Assembly: GCA_002727515.1 (NCBI GenBank)
Contig: PBXF01000031.1
Coordinates: forward strand, 13,195-50,025
Direction of reading: 5' to 3'
Origin: Methanobacteriota archaeon
GTDB taxonomy: Archaea > Thermoplasmatota > Poseidoniia > Poseidoniales > Poseidoniaceae
DNA length: 36,831 nucleotides
The notes beneath the pieces are model-generated. The model did no database searches, was not told the origin of the DNA, and worked only from the letters and a program-made list of their open reading frames with translations. The translations under genes and the position numbers were made by a program. Below, in pieces: positions 1 to 7,560 of the stretch. Positions within the stretch are counted from its first letter, which is position 1. Every line of letters begins with the position of its first letter.

Positions 1-335
1 GAGCACCCTTGGAACGCCTCTTTTCTGTGAGGGCTTGCTACGTGAATTGAAACAATATTTTCACCTGGAGCAACCGAACCCACTCTATGAGCCATTGCGA
101 CTGAATGGAGAGAAAAATCCTCTATTGCTTGTTCTGCAAGCCGATGAAGTGTTTCACCTAATTTTTCTTGCCATGCATCGAATTCCAACCGCAGAACTTC
201 GTCACCTTTCTCCATACCTCTGGTAATTCCAAGAAAAGAGACGATTGCGCCACAGTTTTCGGTATCCAATTCGTCTCGCAGAGCATTGACATCCAATTCA
301 TCAATCGCCTCTTTGATGACAATTCGCCCCTGCAT
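1..335 (-). CDS. moaE: Molybdopterin synthase catalytic subunit MoaE, truncated by window edge
   Basis: The reverse strand reads without a stop from an ATG at 335 to the left edge, giving the first 111 residues of a family usually 135-150 long. MoaE, with the sulfur carrier MoaD, converts precursor Z to molybdopterin in the cytoplasm. The family pattern is clear: CGAIVSFLGITRG near residue 28, the LEFDAW strand, then HRVGSVAPGE and PHRKEAFQ, which match the E. coli HRIGELWPGD and AHRSSAFE regions. The C-terminal Lys-containing active-site segment lies outside the window. An in-frame ATG at 380 would add 15 residues without obvious family similarity, so 335 is preferred. The gene is divergent from the flavoprotein at 390, with only about 54 bp between. 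No moaD is visible here. Confidence 0.85.
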   Translation of the reverse strand, partial: MQGRIVIKEAIDELDVNALRDELDTENCGAIVSFLGITRGMEKGDEVLRLEFDAWQEKLGETLHRLAEQAIEDFSLHSVAMAHRVGSVAPGENIVSIHVASPHRKEAFQGC

Positions 336-389
336 GTCTACACGCACAACTTCCGCATCCTTGAAACCATCTTCACACATGTCCCCATC

Positions 390-1622
390 ATGTCCGAGGT
401 CGGGCCAGTCAAAATCATGGGAGCGGGCCTGTCGGGATTAGCCGCAGCGACCGTCCTTGCTAAAGCGGGCGTGGAGGTTCATGTCCACGACAGCAGAGAG
501 GATTCTGGCAAGCGATTCGATGGGGATTTCCAGGCTCTTGAAAACTGGTCAATGGATGTAGATTTTTTTGACCAATTAGAGTCTTGGGGATTCGATGCTA
601 ACGAGTTCAAATATACAGAATTCAAAGAGGTAGATCTTATTCATCCCGATGATGAAATTTCCAAAACCTATTCCCCAAAGGTCGCTTATCGAATTGTTGA
701 GAGAGGCACATCAGAACACACAATCGACCAAGGGTTCAAGCGAATGGCAATGGCAGCAGGAGCCACATTGCACTACAAGAGCAAGGTAAAGGAAGAAGAT
801 TGTCATATTATTGCCTGCGGTCCAAAAGGCACTAGTGCAGTTGCGTATGGTGAAATTTTCAAAACCAGTCACCCAGACCATATTGCATTCCAATTAAATG
901 ACAAATTAGCTCCAGGTGCGTATTCATATTTGATTATTATAGATGGTATTGGTTTGATTTGCACATGCTTGTGGAGAAAACAAAGAGGTACTGAAAGATT
1001 CCTGAATGAGACTATAGCTTGGTATCAGAAACATTATCCTGATATTGACATGGAGCCCATCAAAAGAGTTGGTGGTAAAGGCGACTTTACGATAAACAAG
1101 AGATATTTCCAAGATAATAGGTACTATGTCGGCGAGTCAGGTGGCCTACAGGATTTCATGTGGGGATTCGGAATGAGAATGGCAGTGTGGTCAGGTTATC
1201 TTGCAGCACAAGATATTCTTGGTAATTGTAATTATGAAAAAGAAGTCAGAAAACAACTTATGCCATACGTTAGAACTTCAGTTGCAAATCGATTCCTGAT
1301 GAATAGAGTTGGAGATAAGACATTCAAATTCATGTGCAAATCATGGATGAAAGACCAAAAGAAAAGACAAGATGGTTTGGTGTGGATTGGTAAATTGTTC
1401 AGACCTAAAATATACAAAAATATACTCTACCGTATCATAAATCCGTTTATTCTCAAAAAAGATCCAAAAGCGCATGGAAGAGGTGTTCGACGATTACCAT
1501 TCAGAAAGGCTTTGAAACGAGATAACTGGGAACAATCAGAAGAAGCCTTGGAAATCGGTCAAAGATGGAACAAAATCCGAAAAGGCGGCGGAACAGTCTC
1601 GTTCAAAGAATCTAGCGATTGA
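390..1622 (+). CDS. FAD-dependent oxidoreductase, geranylgeranyl-reductase-like
   Basis: This 410-residue protein opens with a dinucleotide-binding strand and GxGxxG motif (VKIMGAGLSGLAAA, residues 7-20), as in FAD oxidoreductases of the geranylgeranyl reductase / p-hydroxybenzoate hydroxylase superfamily. A second FAD-contact segment is YYVGESGGLQDFMWGFGMRM around residue 246, equivalent to the GDAAG..P..G..I motif. In archaea such enzymes saturate isoprenoid chains of membrane lipids, so a lipid role is likely but the substrate is not shown. The C-terminus is basic, with a hydrophobic patch near residue 345, suggesting membrane association. The frame is open upstream to 168, but those extra 74 codons lie opposite moaE and resemble nothing. 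The ATG at 390 puts the nucleotide-binding strand at its usual distance. Confidence 0.72.
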   Translation: MSEVGPVKIMGAGLSGLAAATVLAKAGVEVHVHDSREDSGKRFDGDFQALENWSMDVDFFDQLESWGFDANEFKYTEFKEVDLIHPDDEISKTYSPKVAYRIVERGTSEHTIDQGFKRMAMAAGATLHYKSKVKEEDCHIIACGPKGTSAVAYGEIFKTSHPDHIAFQLNDKLAPGAYSYLIIIDGIGLICTCLWRKQRGTERFLNETIAWYQKHYPDIDMEPIKRVGGKGDFTINKRYFQDNRYYVGESGGLQDFMWGFGMRMAVWSGYLAAQDILGNCNYEKEVRKQLMPYVRTSVANRFLMNRVGDKTFKFMCKSWMKDQKKRQDGLVWIGKLFRPKIYKNILYRIINPFILKKDPKAHGRGVRRLPFRKALKRDNWEQSEEALEIGQRWNKIRKGGGTVSFKESSD

Positions 1623-1651
1623 CTCATTAAGCGAACCGATGTGGGAATGCT

Positions 1652-2515
1652 ATGAGCGACCTTTACGGATTAAAACTCGAACCTATGACAAACCGCCTAG
1701 TAAACTACGGTACAACAGACAACGGTATCGCAGTTATCGAATTAGCATCAGATTCTGCTGGTGCACCTCTTGAAGGAGATGCAATGGGGCCAAACACTTA
1801 CACCCACGGAATGATGAGAGATATCGATGAAGCAATCATCAAAGCAAGATTCGATGACGATGTCACTGTCATTGTAATCACAGGAAATGGATCAAAATTC
1901 TTCTCTGCAGGAGCATCCATTCAGATGCTAAACAGTGTATCACCTGGATTCAAATACAATTTCTGTCTTCACGCAAACGAGACTCTGTCTCGCTTCGAAC
2001 AGACAACTAAACTAGTAATTTGCGCAATAAACGGACACGCTGTAGGTGGAGGACTTGAAATCGCAATGGCAGCGGACATCAGAATCGCTAGAAAGAATGC
2101 AGGTAAAGTTGGACTTCCTGAAATCAATCTAGGTGTACTTGCTGGAACAGGTGGAACTGCCAGACTTACTCGCTTAATCGGTAAGGCAAAAGCACTAGAA
2201 ATGATGGTCACTGGAGAATTGATGTCTTTCGAGGATGCACTAGATTGCAACCTTATCAACCACATCTGGGAAGGAGATGCTGATGACTTTAGAAGAGATA
2301 TTCTAGATTGGGCAAGCCAATTCACTCTACCAAACAAGGCTGTCAAGGCTGTTGGAAACATCAAGAGATCTTGTCAAACAGGTCCAGAAATTCCATTCGA
2401 ATACCACTTGGCTCTAGAGCGTGAACTACAAGCGGCTCTGTTCAACAGCAGCGATGCGAAAGAAGGAATCGCGGCTTATGTCGAGAAGAGAGTTCCATCG
2501 TTTGAAGGACAATAG
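1652..2515 (+). CDS. Enoyl-CoA hydratase/isomerase family protein (crotonase fold)
   Basis: At 287 residues this is a normal-sized crotonase. The oxyanion-hole segment FFSAGASI (83-90) and GHAVGGGLEIAMAADIRIA (128-146) are typical. Both hydratase glutamates are present, Glu136 in GGGLEIA and Glu157 in GLPEINLG, equivalent to the rat mitochondrial Glu144/Glu164 pair. This argues for water addition to a 2-enoyl-CoA rather than only isomerase or decarboxylase chemistry. The N-terminus carries about 25 extra residues. It follows the flavoprotein by 29 bp on the same strand and may be co-transcribed. It could act in fatty or amino acid degradation, or feed the acyl chemistry suggested by the megasynthase at the right end; the sequence does not choose. 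Confidence 0.87.
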   Translation: MSDLYGLKLEPMTNRLVNYGTTDNGIAVIELASDSAGAPLEGDAMGPNTYTHGMMRDIDEAIIKARFDDDVTVIVITGNGSKFFSAGASIQMLNSVSPGFKYNFCLHANETLSRFEQTTKLVICAINGHAVGGGLEIAMAADIRIARKNAGKVGLPEINLGVLAGTGGTARLTRLIGKAKALEMMVTGELMSFEDALDCNLINHIWEGDADDFRRDILDWASQFTLPNKAVKAVGNIKRSCQTGPEIPFEYHLALERELQAALFNSSDAKEGIAAYVEKRVPSFEGQ

Positions 2516-2590
2516 TCGCTTAGTATTCCGAATTGCAACCATTAGTGGTTGAAGGAATGATTGATAAATCACTGATGTTTAGTTCACAGT

Positions 2591-3250
2591 ATGAGATTTA
2601 CCGCTATACTGGTCATGTTGATCATGATAATGCCAGGCTGTTTGGATGACATATTCCCTGGTGAAGAAACAAATGAATCAACAACCATAGTGATGAAAAT
2701 CTTTCATGGAGAAACTCTAGAAAATGCTACTGCTAACTATACCATTACTATCGAACTAGATAATTCAGCAGCGCCAATTCATACTGCAAACATGTTAGCG
2801 CATGTTGAGGCTGGAAATTTCGACATGACTCATTTCCATAGAATAATTGATGACTTTATGATTCAAGGAGGGGACTTCACCAATCATGATGGCACAGGGG
2901 GGCATGCTGCAGATTGGCACGAATTGTGTAACGGCCAACCGAGCGGTGATTCTTCTTGTGATGGTTCAAATGAACTAGCTTGGACTATTCCTGATGAAGC
3001 AGATAATGGACTGCAACATTTTGCTTGTAAGTTATCAATGGCCAAGACTAGCCAACCTGATACTGGAGGAAGTCAATTTTTCATAATGCCAGACGATATC
3101 AATCATCACCACTGGCTTGATGGGGTGCACACGGTGTTTGGAGAAGTGACTGAGGGTTGTGAACACATTACTACAATCTCTGAAGTTGCAACCGGACAAA
3201 ACGACAGACCAATTGTTCCTGTAATAATTCTAAGCGCAGAAATTGTGTGA
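2591..3250 (+). CDS. Cyclophilin-type peptidyl-prolyl cis-trans isomerase, lipoprotein
   Basis: The 219-residue product begins with a short hydrophobic signal ending in a lipobox-like IMPGC (Cys17), so it is probably lipid-anchored on the outer face of the membrane. The rest is a cyclophilin domain that speeds prolyl isomerisation during folding of exported proteins. Recognisable blocks are FHRIIDDFMIQGGDF (around residue 77, with the catalytic Arg and the FMxQGGDF motif), SMAKTSQPDTGGSQFFIM and WLDGVHTVFGEVTEG. An insertion with two cysteines (ELCNGQPSGDSSCDG) lies between the first two blocks. It may serve the large secreted proteins encoded further right, but that is only contextual. Confidence 0.9.
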   Translation: MRFTAILVMLIMIMPGCLDDIFPGEETNESTTIVMKIFHGETLENATANYTITIELDNSAAPIHTANMLAHVEAGNFDMTHFHRIIDDFMIQGGDFTNHDGTGGHAADWHELCNGQPSGDSSCDGSNELAWTIPDEADNGLQHFACKLSMAKTSQPDTGGSQFFIMPDDINHHHWLDGVHTVFGEVTEGCEHITTISEVATGQNDRPIVPVIILSAEIV

Positions 3251-3322
3251 ATAATTTCAATAAATGCACTAAAATCAGTCATTTTGTGAAAATTTGCAAA
3301 CGATGTTTTCAAGTCCTCTACA

Positions 3323-4267
3323 ATGGTCGCCCCGTTCATGGAGACAAAATATCCAGTGCCTGCTGATGTACCAGACGAATTGATTGAAACCTACATCGAC
3401 AACATGGATGCGGCGACTTGTGGCACAGGAAAGATGAACCTGTTCGCTTGTGACCAAAAAATAGAGCATCTTAACGACGACTTCTATGATGGTGGAAATA
3501 AAGTTCCATTGCCTTCTAATGACCCAGAACACCTCTTCGAAATCGGTGCTCGTGCACATGCGGAAGGAACCATTGGAGTATTAGCGGGTCAATTAGGACT
3601 AATTTCTCACTACGCAAGAGATTATCCTGACATTCCATACCTTGTAAAATTAAATTCAAAATCACACCTAATCAAAACAAGCCAAAGAGATCCTGTGAGT
3701 CAAGCTCTTTGGGACATGGATGACGTCTCATCTTTGCTACACAATGGCATAAACGTTGTAGGAATTGGATACACAATTTACATTGGTTCTGAATATGAAC
3801 ATGATATGATGACAGAAGCGTGTCAATTTATTCGCCAAGCACATGAAATGGGAATGATTGCTGTTGTATGGATGTACCCAAGAGGACAAGCCGTCTCAGA
3901 CGAGAAAGATCCTCAACTAATCTCAGGTGCTGCAGGAGTTGCTGCATGTATTGGTGCTGACTTCGCTAAGGTAAACTACCCTCGTGGATTCGAAGGAATG
4001 ACACAACCAGAAAGTCTAGGAATCGCTGTAGAAGCAGCTGGACGATGTGGAATCATATGTTCAGGAGGAGGAACTCTGCCACCTGAAGAATTCTTGGGAA
4101 GATTGGTTGACCAAATGCAAGTATCTGGATGCAGAGGCGCAGCCACTGGAAGAAATATTCACCAAAAAGGTACTGAAGATGCCGTTAGAATGACTGCAGC
4201 ATGTAAGGCTGTAATCTGTGACGGTGCAAATTTAGAAGAAGCTTTAGCGATATACAACGGCCAGTAA
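3323..4267 (+). CDS. Archaeal class I (DhnA-type) fructose-bisphosphate aldolase family
   Basis: The 314-residue TIM-barrel protein belongs to the DhnA/archaeal class I aldolase group, which forms a Schiff base with a lysine to cleave or build fructose-1,6-bisphosphate. The candidate Schiff-base residue is Lys216 in GADFAKVNYP. WMYPRG (Tyr185) matches the general-acid tyrosine, and the phosphate-binding loops GGGTLPPEEF and GAATGRNIHQ are present. Family members are often 260-280 residues; the extra length here is mainly N-terminal. The related 2-amino-3,7-dideoxyheptulosonate synthases share the fold, so the exact substrate is not certain. The gene is monocistronic: its stop at 4265-4267 directly abuts the stop of the minus-strand zinc ribbon at 4268. 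Confidence 0.87.
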   Translation: MVAPFMETKYPVPADVPDELIETYIDNMDAATCGTGKMNLFACDQKIEHLNDDFYDGGNKVPLPSNDPEHLFEIGARAHAEGTIGVLAGQLGLISHYARDYPDIPYLVKLNSKSHLIKTSQRDPVSQALWDMDDVSSLLHNGINVVGIGYTIYIGSEYEHDMMTEACQFIRQAHEMGMIAVVWMYPRGQAVSDEKDPQLISGAAGVAACIGADFAKVNYPRGFEGMTQPESLGIAVEAAGRCGIICSGGGTLPPEEFLGRLVDQMQVSGCRGAATGRNIHQKGTEDAVRMTAACKAVICDGANLEEALAIYNGQ

Positions 4268-4363
4268 TCACTGAACCATTCCGCACTCTGTGCAAAGGCT
4301 TCCTACGACTAAACCACCGCAAAACATGCAAACTGTTGCATCATATGCAAGTATGCGAATCAT
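4268..4363 (-). CDS. 31-residue zinc-ribbon microprotein
   Basis: A minus-strand ATG at 4363 opens a 31-codon frame ending in TGA (4270-4268). It contains two zinc knuckles, CMFCGG (Cys12, Cys15) and CTECGM (Cys24, Cys27), that is C-x2-C-x8-C-x2-C, a complete four-cysteine zinc-ribbon ligand set. The start lies two bases after the stop of the upstream winged-helix-like gene, so translational coupling is likely, and the frame fills the gap to the aldolase stop exactly. A complete ligand set in such a tight position is unlikely by chance, although a 31-codon frame alone would not be convincing. Function is unknown; a partner of the adjacent DNA-binding candidate is plausible. Confidence 0.6.
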   Translation of the reverse strand: MIRILAYDATVCMFCGGLVVGSLCTECGMVQ

Positions 4364-4365
4364 GC

Positions 4366-4692
4366 TTATTGTCTCTTGATTAAGTCGCTTGTTTGGATGT
4401 TACCATTGTCGTCTAGGATCAATGGTTGTCCCTCTGTCCATCCTGGACAGTTGTCTGCGACCCATGTTCGTGTTGCCCATTCGCAGATATCATATCCGCC
4501 TGAAAGAATGCCTGATCTCTTGATGTATCCTACTTTGACAATATCCTTGTCTTTGGAAAGAACGTTGCCTAATTGTTGGCTTGTAGTACCGTGTCTCATT
4601 GTACTATTGATGTGTTCCAGAATCTCCGCTGTGTTCCTTGGTTTGTCGCCTAAAAACTTCTTGATCTTCTCCCTAATTCTAACTGTTTTCAT
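4366..4692 (-). CDS. Small winged-helix-like protein, probable DNA-binding
   Basis: The 108-residue product has a basic N-terminus followed by what reads as a winged helix-turn-helix: KIKKFLGDKPRNTAEILEHI, a polar turn, TSQQLGNVLSKDKDIVKVGY, then a wing-like SGILSGGYDICEW. The C-terminal third has a conserved-looking tryptophan/cysteine stretch (WVADNCPGWTEG) that I cannot assign. A strong Shine-Dalgarno AGGAGG at 4706-4701, eight bases before the ATG, supports the start. It shares a 222-bp intergenic region with the divergent large wHTH gene and is followed two bases later by the zinc-ribbon frame. I cannot name a family; DNA binding is inferred from the helix pattern only. Confidence 0.72.
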   Translation of the reverse strand: MKTVRIREKIKKFLGDKPRNTAEILEHINSTMRHGTTSQQLGNVLSKDKDIVKVGYIKRSGILSGGYDICEWATRTWVADNCPGWTEGQPLILDDNGNIQTSDLIKRQ

Positions 4693-4700
4693 GTTTCTTT

Positions 4701-4706
4701 CCTCCT
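4701..4706 (-). promoter_or_regulatory. Strong Shine-Dalgarno for the small wHTH gene
   Basis: AGGAGG on the minus strand, eight bases upstream of the ATG at 4692. It fixes the start codon and shows that this organism uses SD-led translation for at least some genes; many other genes in the window lack such a site and may be leaderless. Confidence 0.75.
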
Positions 4707-4959
4707 GTCATTTTGTGCAATTCACCGGTTAGGTGTTCCGCTGTTATGAAGGAGCAAAGCAGCACATATAATGATTGCTGAAAAAATGAGGCTAAAGTTA
4801 CATTAAATTCCGTAAAACAGGCAGGAAATAGTGGTTTTATTGTTAAACTGCCTTTAGAAATAATAAACTCCAGTGGAAATATGTAACTAATTGTAACTAA
4901 TTAGTGTAAATAAAGTGAAAATGTTGATAAATCAGTATTACCAGCGACAACTGGTGACA

Positions 4960-7233
4960 ATGGGCAACCCTAAGCGTATCAGATCCAATTACCAAAGAAG
5001 GGTTCTGGATTGGCTTACTGATGGAGGCGGCACCGTTTCAGATGTTGCTAGAGCATTAAATCTCAGAATGCCACACGCCTCTGCTGCTCTAAAGCAATTG
5101 AGAGAATCGGGAGACGTCGTTCGAGACGAGGAAAACATCAGAGGCTCATATTATCGAGTCACATCGCAAGGTTTGGCTCGAATCGAGGCTGATGAATTAT
5201 ACCGATTAATCAGTTCAGTTCAATGGCCTCCACCACCAGGTGCAGCAGGAATCGTTCTCAGCAGAGATGGCTCTATGCTGCTACTTGGTTACGCATCAAA
5301 ACCTTCTGGACCACTCCTTGGACTACCAGATAGACCAATGGACATAGAGACTGATGGAGTCAACATCTCCAGTGGAAAAGAAGGGGCGGGTAGAATTTGG
5401 AGATGGGCAGTCCAAAGAGATAAATTTCCGAAGTGGTGGGACATTGAAACAAAACGTAAAGCAGAACCTCCAACAGAATCGTCGTCGCTAACTCTTGCAG
5501 CATGGATGGAAAGGCCAAAAGTGATGGGCATAGTAAAAGCAAGATTGCTCGATGATAACGATGCCTGGCCATTAAGCGTAGGAAGTTGGTTTGAAGAGTT
5601 ACCTGATGGCTACTGGCCAGAACTACCGAAGGTATTGACCGAAGGCGAGTTTACAATTGGAAAGGCTGGCAACTCAGGACCTAGAGTTAATCCTAGAGGT
5701 GCAATATTAGCTAAAATCGGAAGAAGAAAGGACAAATCTATGATTTTAGAATCCATCCCTACAAACACCATCAAAATATCAGATGCAACAACTGCTGGTA
5801 AGATCCAGGCACCATTACCTTACAGAGTTCTAGAAAATTGGCTGAAATCGGTTCACCCTCGTTTAGGAGAAAAGAGTCTGAAGTTGAAATATGATAAACT
5901 GAAAAAGGAATTAGGTAAAGTATCGAATTCTTTGACAAAAAAAGTGCTCAATGATTTTCCGGGTAAATTTTGGACTAGTAAGGAGGTTGAATTCTTTGAC
6001 ACTACTTCGGTTACGAAAAGAGGAGCAGAAGCAATAGTTGAGTTTGCCCTGGAAAATTGTACTGAGCCTATAGCGCTAGATTGGAGATGGTCTCCTGATA
6101 ATGGCCTTCTTCAAAGATTTGTCAATGACTCAAAAGGGAAACTACTGATTTCAGACAACAGTATTGTGCAAACACAGTTTACGCTTACAGCTACTGCCGT
6201 TTCTGGAAAGTTTGAACTAACAACCGAAAATAGACTTAGAATTCCAATTAGCATGGGGGCAAAGGCTACTGCACCGATTGATTGGACTCCTCCAAAATCA
6301 CCGCAAGAGTTAGTCAGAGGTAAAAATCAGACAGCAATAAACGTCGAAAATGAAATCGATGCTTTATGGCAAGCCGTTAATTTGGAAAGAGGAGATGACA
6401 AATGGGCTGATAAAAATGAATCTAAATTCCCACTCGCATCATGGATTGCATCTAGTTCTGACACTCATCAATCACGTTGGAGGCGTATTGGCCACCTGCT
6501 AGATCCAAATTGGGCCTCGATTGCGAGTTACTCCACTTTCGACGATGAGGATATTTCTGAACTTGCTATTTTTCAAGAAGAAGCATTGGATGAATTACTG
6601 AATCGGATAAGAACCAACCCCTTAGTTGTAAATAACCTAGATTTAGAGAACCCTGCAGTTGCAACTGCAATATTATTGTCTGGAGAGTGGTTCGAACAAA
6701 CTATTGATGTGATTGATTCTTGGCTTGAAAATCCAATTCGAACGGATGAAGTGCTCACAAAAAATTGGGACTCAAAAAACATCGATAAATTGAGTAAAGC
6801 CTCTCCTCACCATAGTTTACTGCTCGAAAACACTACGCTTTCTCGAAGTCAAATGCTAGCAATTATGGAAGACGTGAACTATTCATTGTGGAAACACAAG
6901 GCGAAAACTTGGCTAATTTCCTGTCTTTCATCAAATGTTGGAAGAACGGCACTTGCGGAATTAGACCTACCTTGGCCAGTTATTCTAGTAGATTCTGAAA
7001 TATCTTCTGAAGATTTGAATCTGATCTACCATATGCCAGAAGGAGGAGGTAAAGACTCACTGTTGGATACAATTGAAGGAATTGAGGCGGCTGAGTTAGG
7101 CAAAACACCACCAATGGGTAGAACCCATCCCTTTGCAGGATGGCTTTTCCAAGATATTATTCCGTCCATACCAATGGATTGTCATTGGAATGTAGACATA
7201 CACATCGCACTACACCGTCGCATTCAAGGATGA
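4960..7233 (+). CDS. Large orphan protein with N-terminal winged helix
   Basis: From the ATG at 4960 the product has 757 residues. In-frame GTG (4915) and ATG (4921) starts would add up to 15, and none of the three has a convincing ribosome site. Residues about 8-75 form a MarR/ArsR-like winged helix (RRVLDWLTDGGGTVSDVARA, then SAALKQLRESGDVV and a GSYYRVT wing). The remaining 680 residues are rich in Trp, Glu and Ser and match no domain I know. There are no membrane segments. A coiled-coil-like stretch (GEKSLKLKYDKLKKELGKVS) lies near residue 310. The gene diverges from the small wHTH gene across an AT-rich spacer. A regulator or a lineage-specific DNA-binding scaffold is possible, but function is unknown. 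Confidence 0.75.
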   Translation: MGNPKRIRSNYQRRVLDWLTDGGGTVSDVARALNLRMPHASAALKQLRESGDVVRDEENIRGSYYRVTSQGLARIEADELYRLISSVQWPPPPGAAGIVLSRDGSMLLLGYASKPSGPLLGLPDRPMDIETDGVNISSGKEGAGRIWRWAVQRDKFPKWWDIETKRKAEPPTESSSLTLAAWMERPKVMGIVKARLLDDNDAWPLSVGSWFEELPDGYWPELPKVLTEGEFTIGKAGNSGPRVNPRGAILAKIGRRKDKSMILESIPTNTIKISDATTAGKIQAPLPYRVLENWLKSVHPRLGEKSLKLKYDKLKKELGKVSNSLTKKVLNDFPGKFWTSKEVEFFDTTSVTKRGAEAIVEFALENCTEPIALDWRWSPDNGLLQRFVNDSKGKLLISDNSIVQTQFTLTATAVSGKFELTTENRLRIPISMGAKATAPIDWTPPKSPQELVRGKNQTAINVENEIDALWQAVNLERGDDKWADKNESKFPLASWIASSSDTHQSRWRRIGHLLDPNWASIASYSTFDDEDISELAIFQEEALDELLNRIRTNPLVVNNLDLENPAVATAILLSGEWFEQTIDVIDSWLENPIRTDEVLTKNWDSKNIDKLSKASPHHSLLLENTTLSRSQMLAIMEDVNYSLWKHKAKTWLISCLSSNVGRTALAELDLPWPVILVDSEISSEDLNLIYHMPEGGGKDSLLDTIEGIEAAELGKTPPMGRTHPFAGWLFQDIIPSIPMDCHWNVDIHIALHRRIQG

Positions 7234-7520
7234 GAAGTCTGTGCGAATACTAACCGCACATGCAACATCGCAGAGAGGACGTGCTGTCCGATGAACTGTG
7301 ATACCAATGATGTGGTTACGCGCCATCGTCGAAGACCAGGGTGACTCGCAAGAGAATGACCTCTGATGCAAACCGATGGACTATGTGGTCGGATATGGGT
7401 CCTCGCTGGACGAGAGAATGAGAGTGAGACAACCACCCGTCTGCACAGACGCCCTGACCCTGGGTCAAGCCTCCGAGGAAACGATGAAAGGGGCTGTTAC
7501 GGGTCGGGGCACACTTCTTC
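7234..7520 (+). ncRNA. Structured RNA candidate, possibly archaeal RNase P RNA
   Basis: This stretch between two protein genes has no credible reading frame and is GC-richer than other spacers. Its ends pair: GAAG (7234-7237) with CTTC (7517-7520), then TGTGC (7240-7244) with GCACA (7509-7513). An internal arm has the stem CCATCG/CGATGG (7323-7328 with 7374-7379) closing joining strands TCGAAGAC and ATGCAAAC around a second hairpin. That hairpin has a CAGGG/CTCTG stem, then a textbook kink-turn (GA on one strand, AATGA on the other), then CTC/GAG capped by a GCAA tetraloop. This resembles the P11-J11/12-P12-J12/11 region of RNase P RNA, whose archaeal P12 can carry an L7Ae-binding kink-turn. 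I could not find clear CR-I or CR-V/P4 sequences, so the family assignment is tentative. The strand is inferred from the purine-rich loops. Confidence 0.45.
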
Positions 7521-7560
7521 ATGCGATTTATTGAAGAGCCTTTGAAACTCCTATTACACT

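Noticed and set aside
35..226. 63-codon plus-strand open frame at the left edge
   Set aside because: It lies opposite the clearly recognisable moaE frame on the minus strand and matches nothing.
168..389. N-terminal extension of the flavoprotein frame
   Set aside because: The extra 74 codons are antisense to moaE, and the FAD motif sits at its normal place when translation starts at 390.
1969..2364. 131-codon minus-strand frame opposite the enoyl-CoA hydratase
   Set aside because: The plus strand encodes a complete crotonase with both active-site glutamates.
4376..4732. 118-codon plus-strand frame opposite the small wHTH gene
   Set aside because: The minus-strand gene has a strong ribosome site and a helix pattern; the plus frame looks like a shadow.
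7234..7520. Signal recognition particle RNA as identity of the structured RNA
   Set aside because: The nearly universal helix 8 core (CAGG...GGAA...AGCAG) is absent; the GCAA loop sits on a kink-turn instead.
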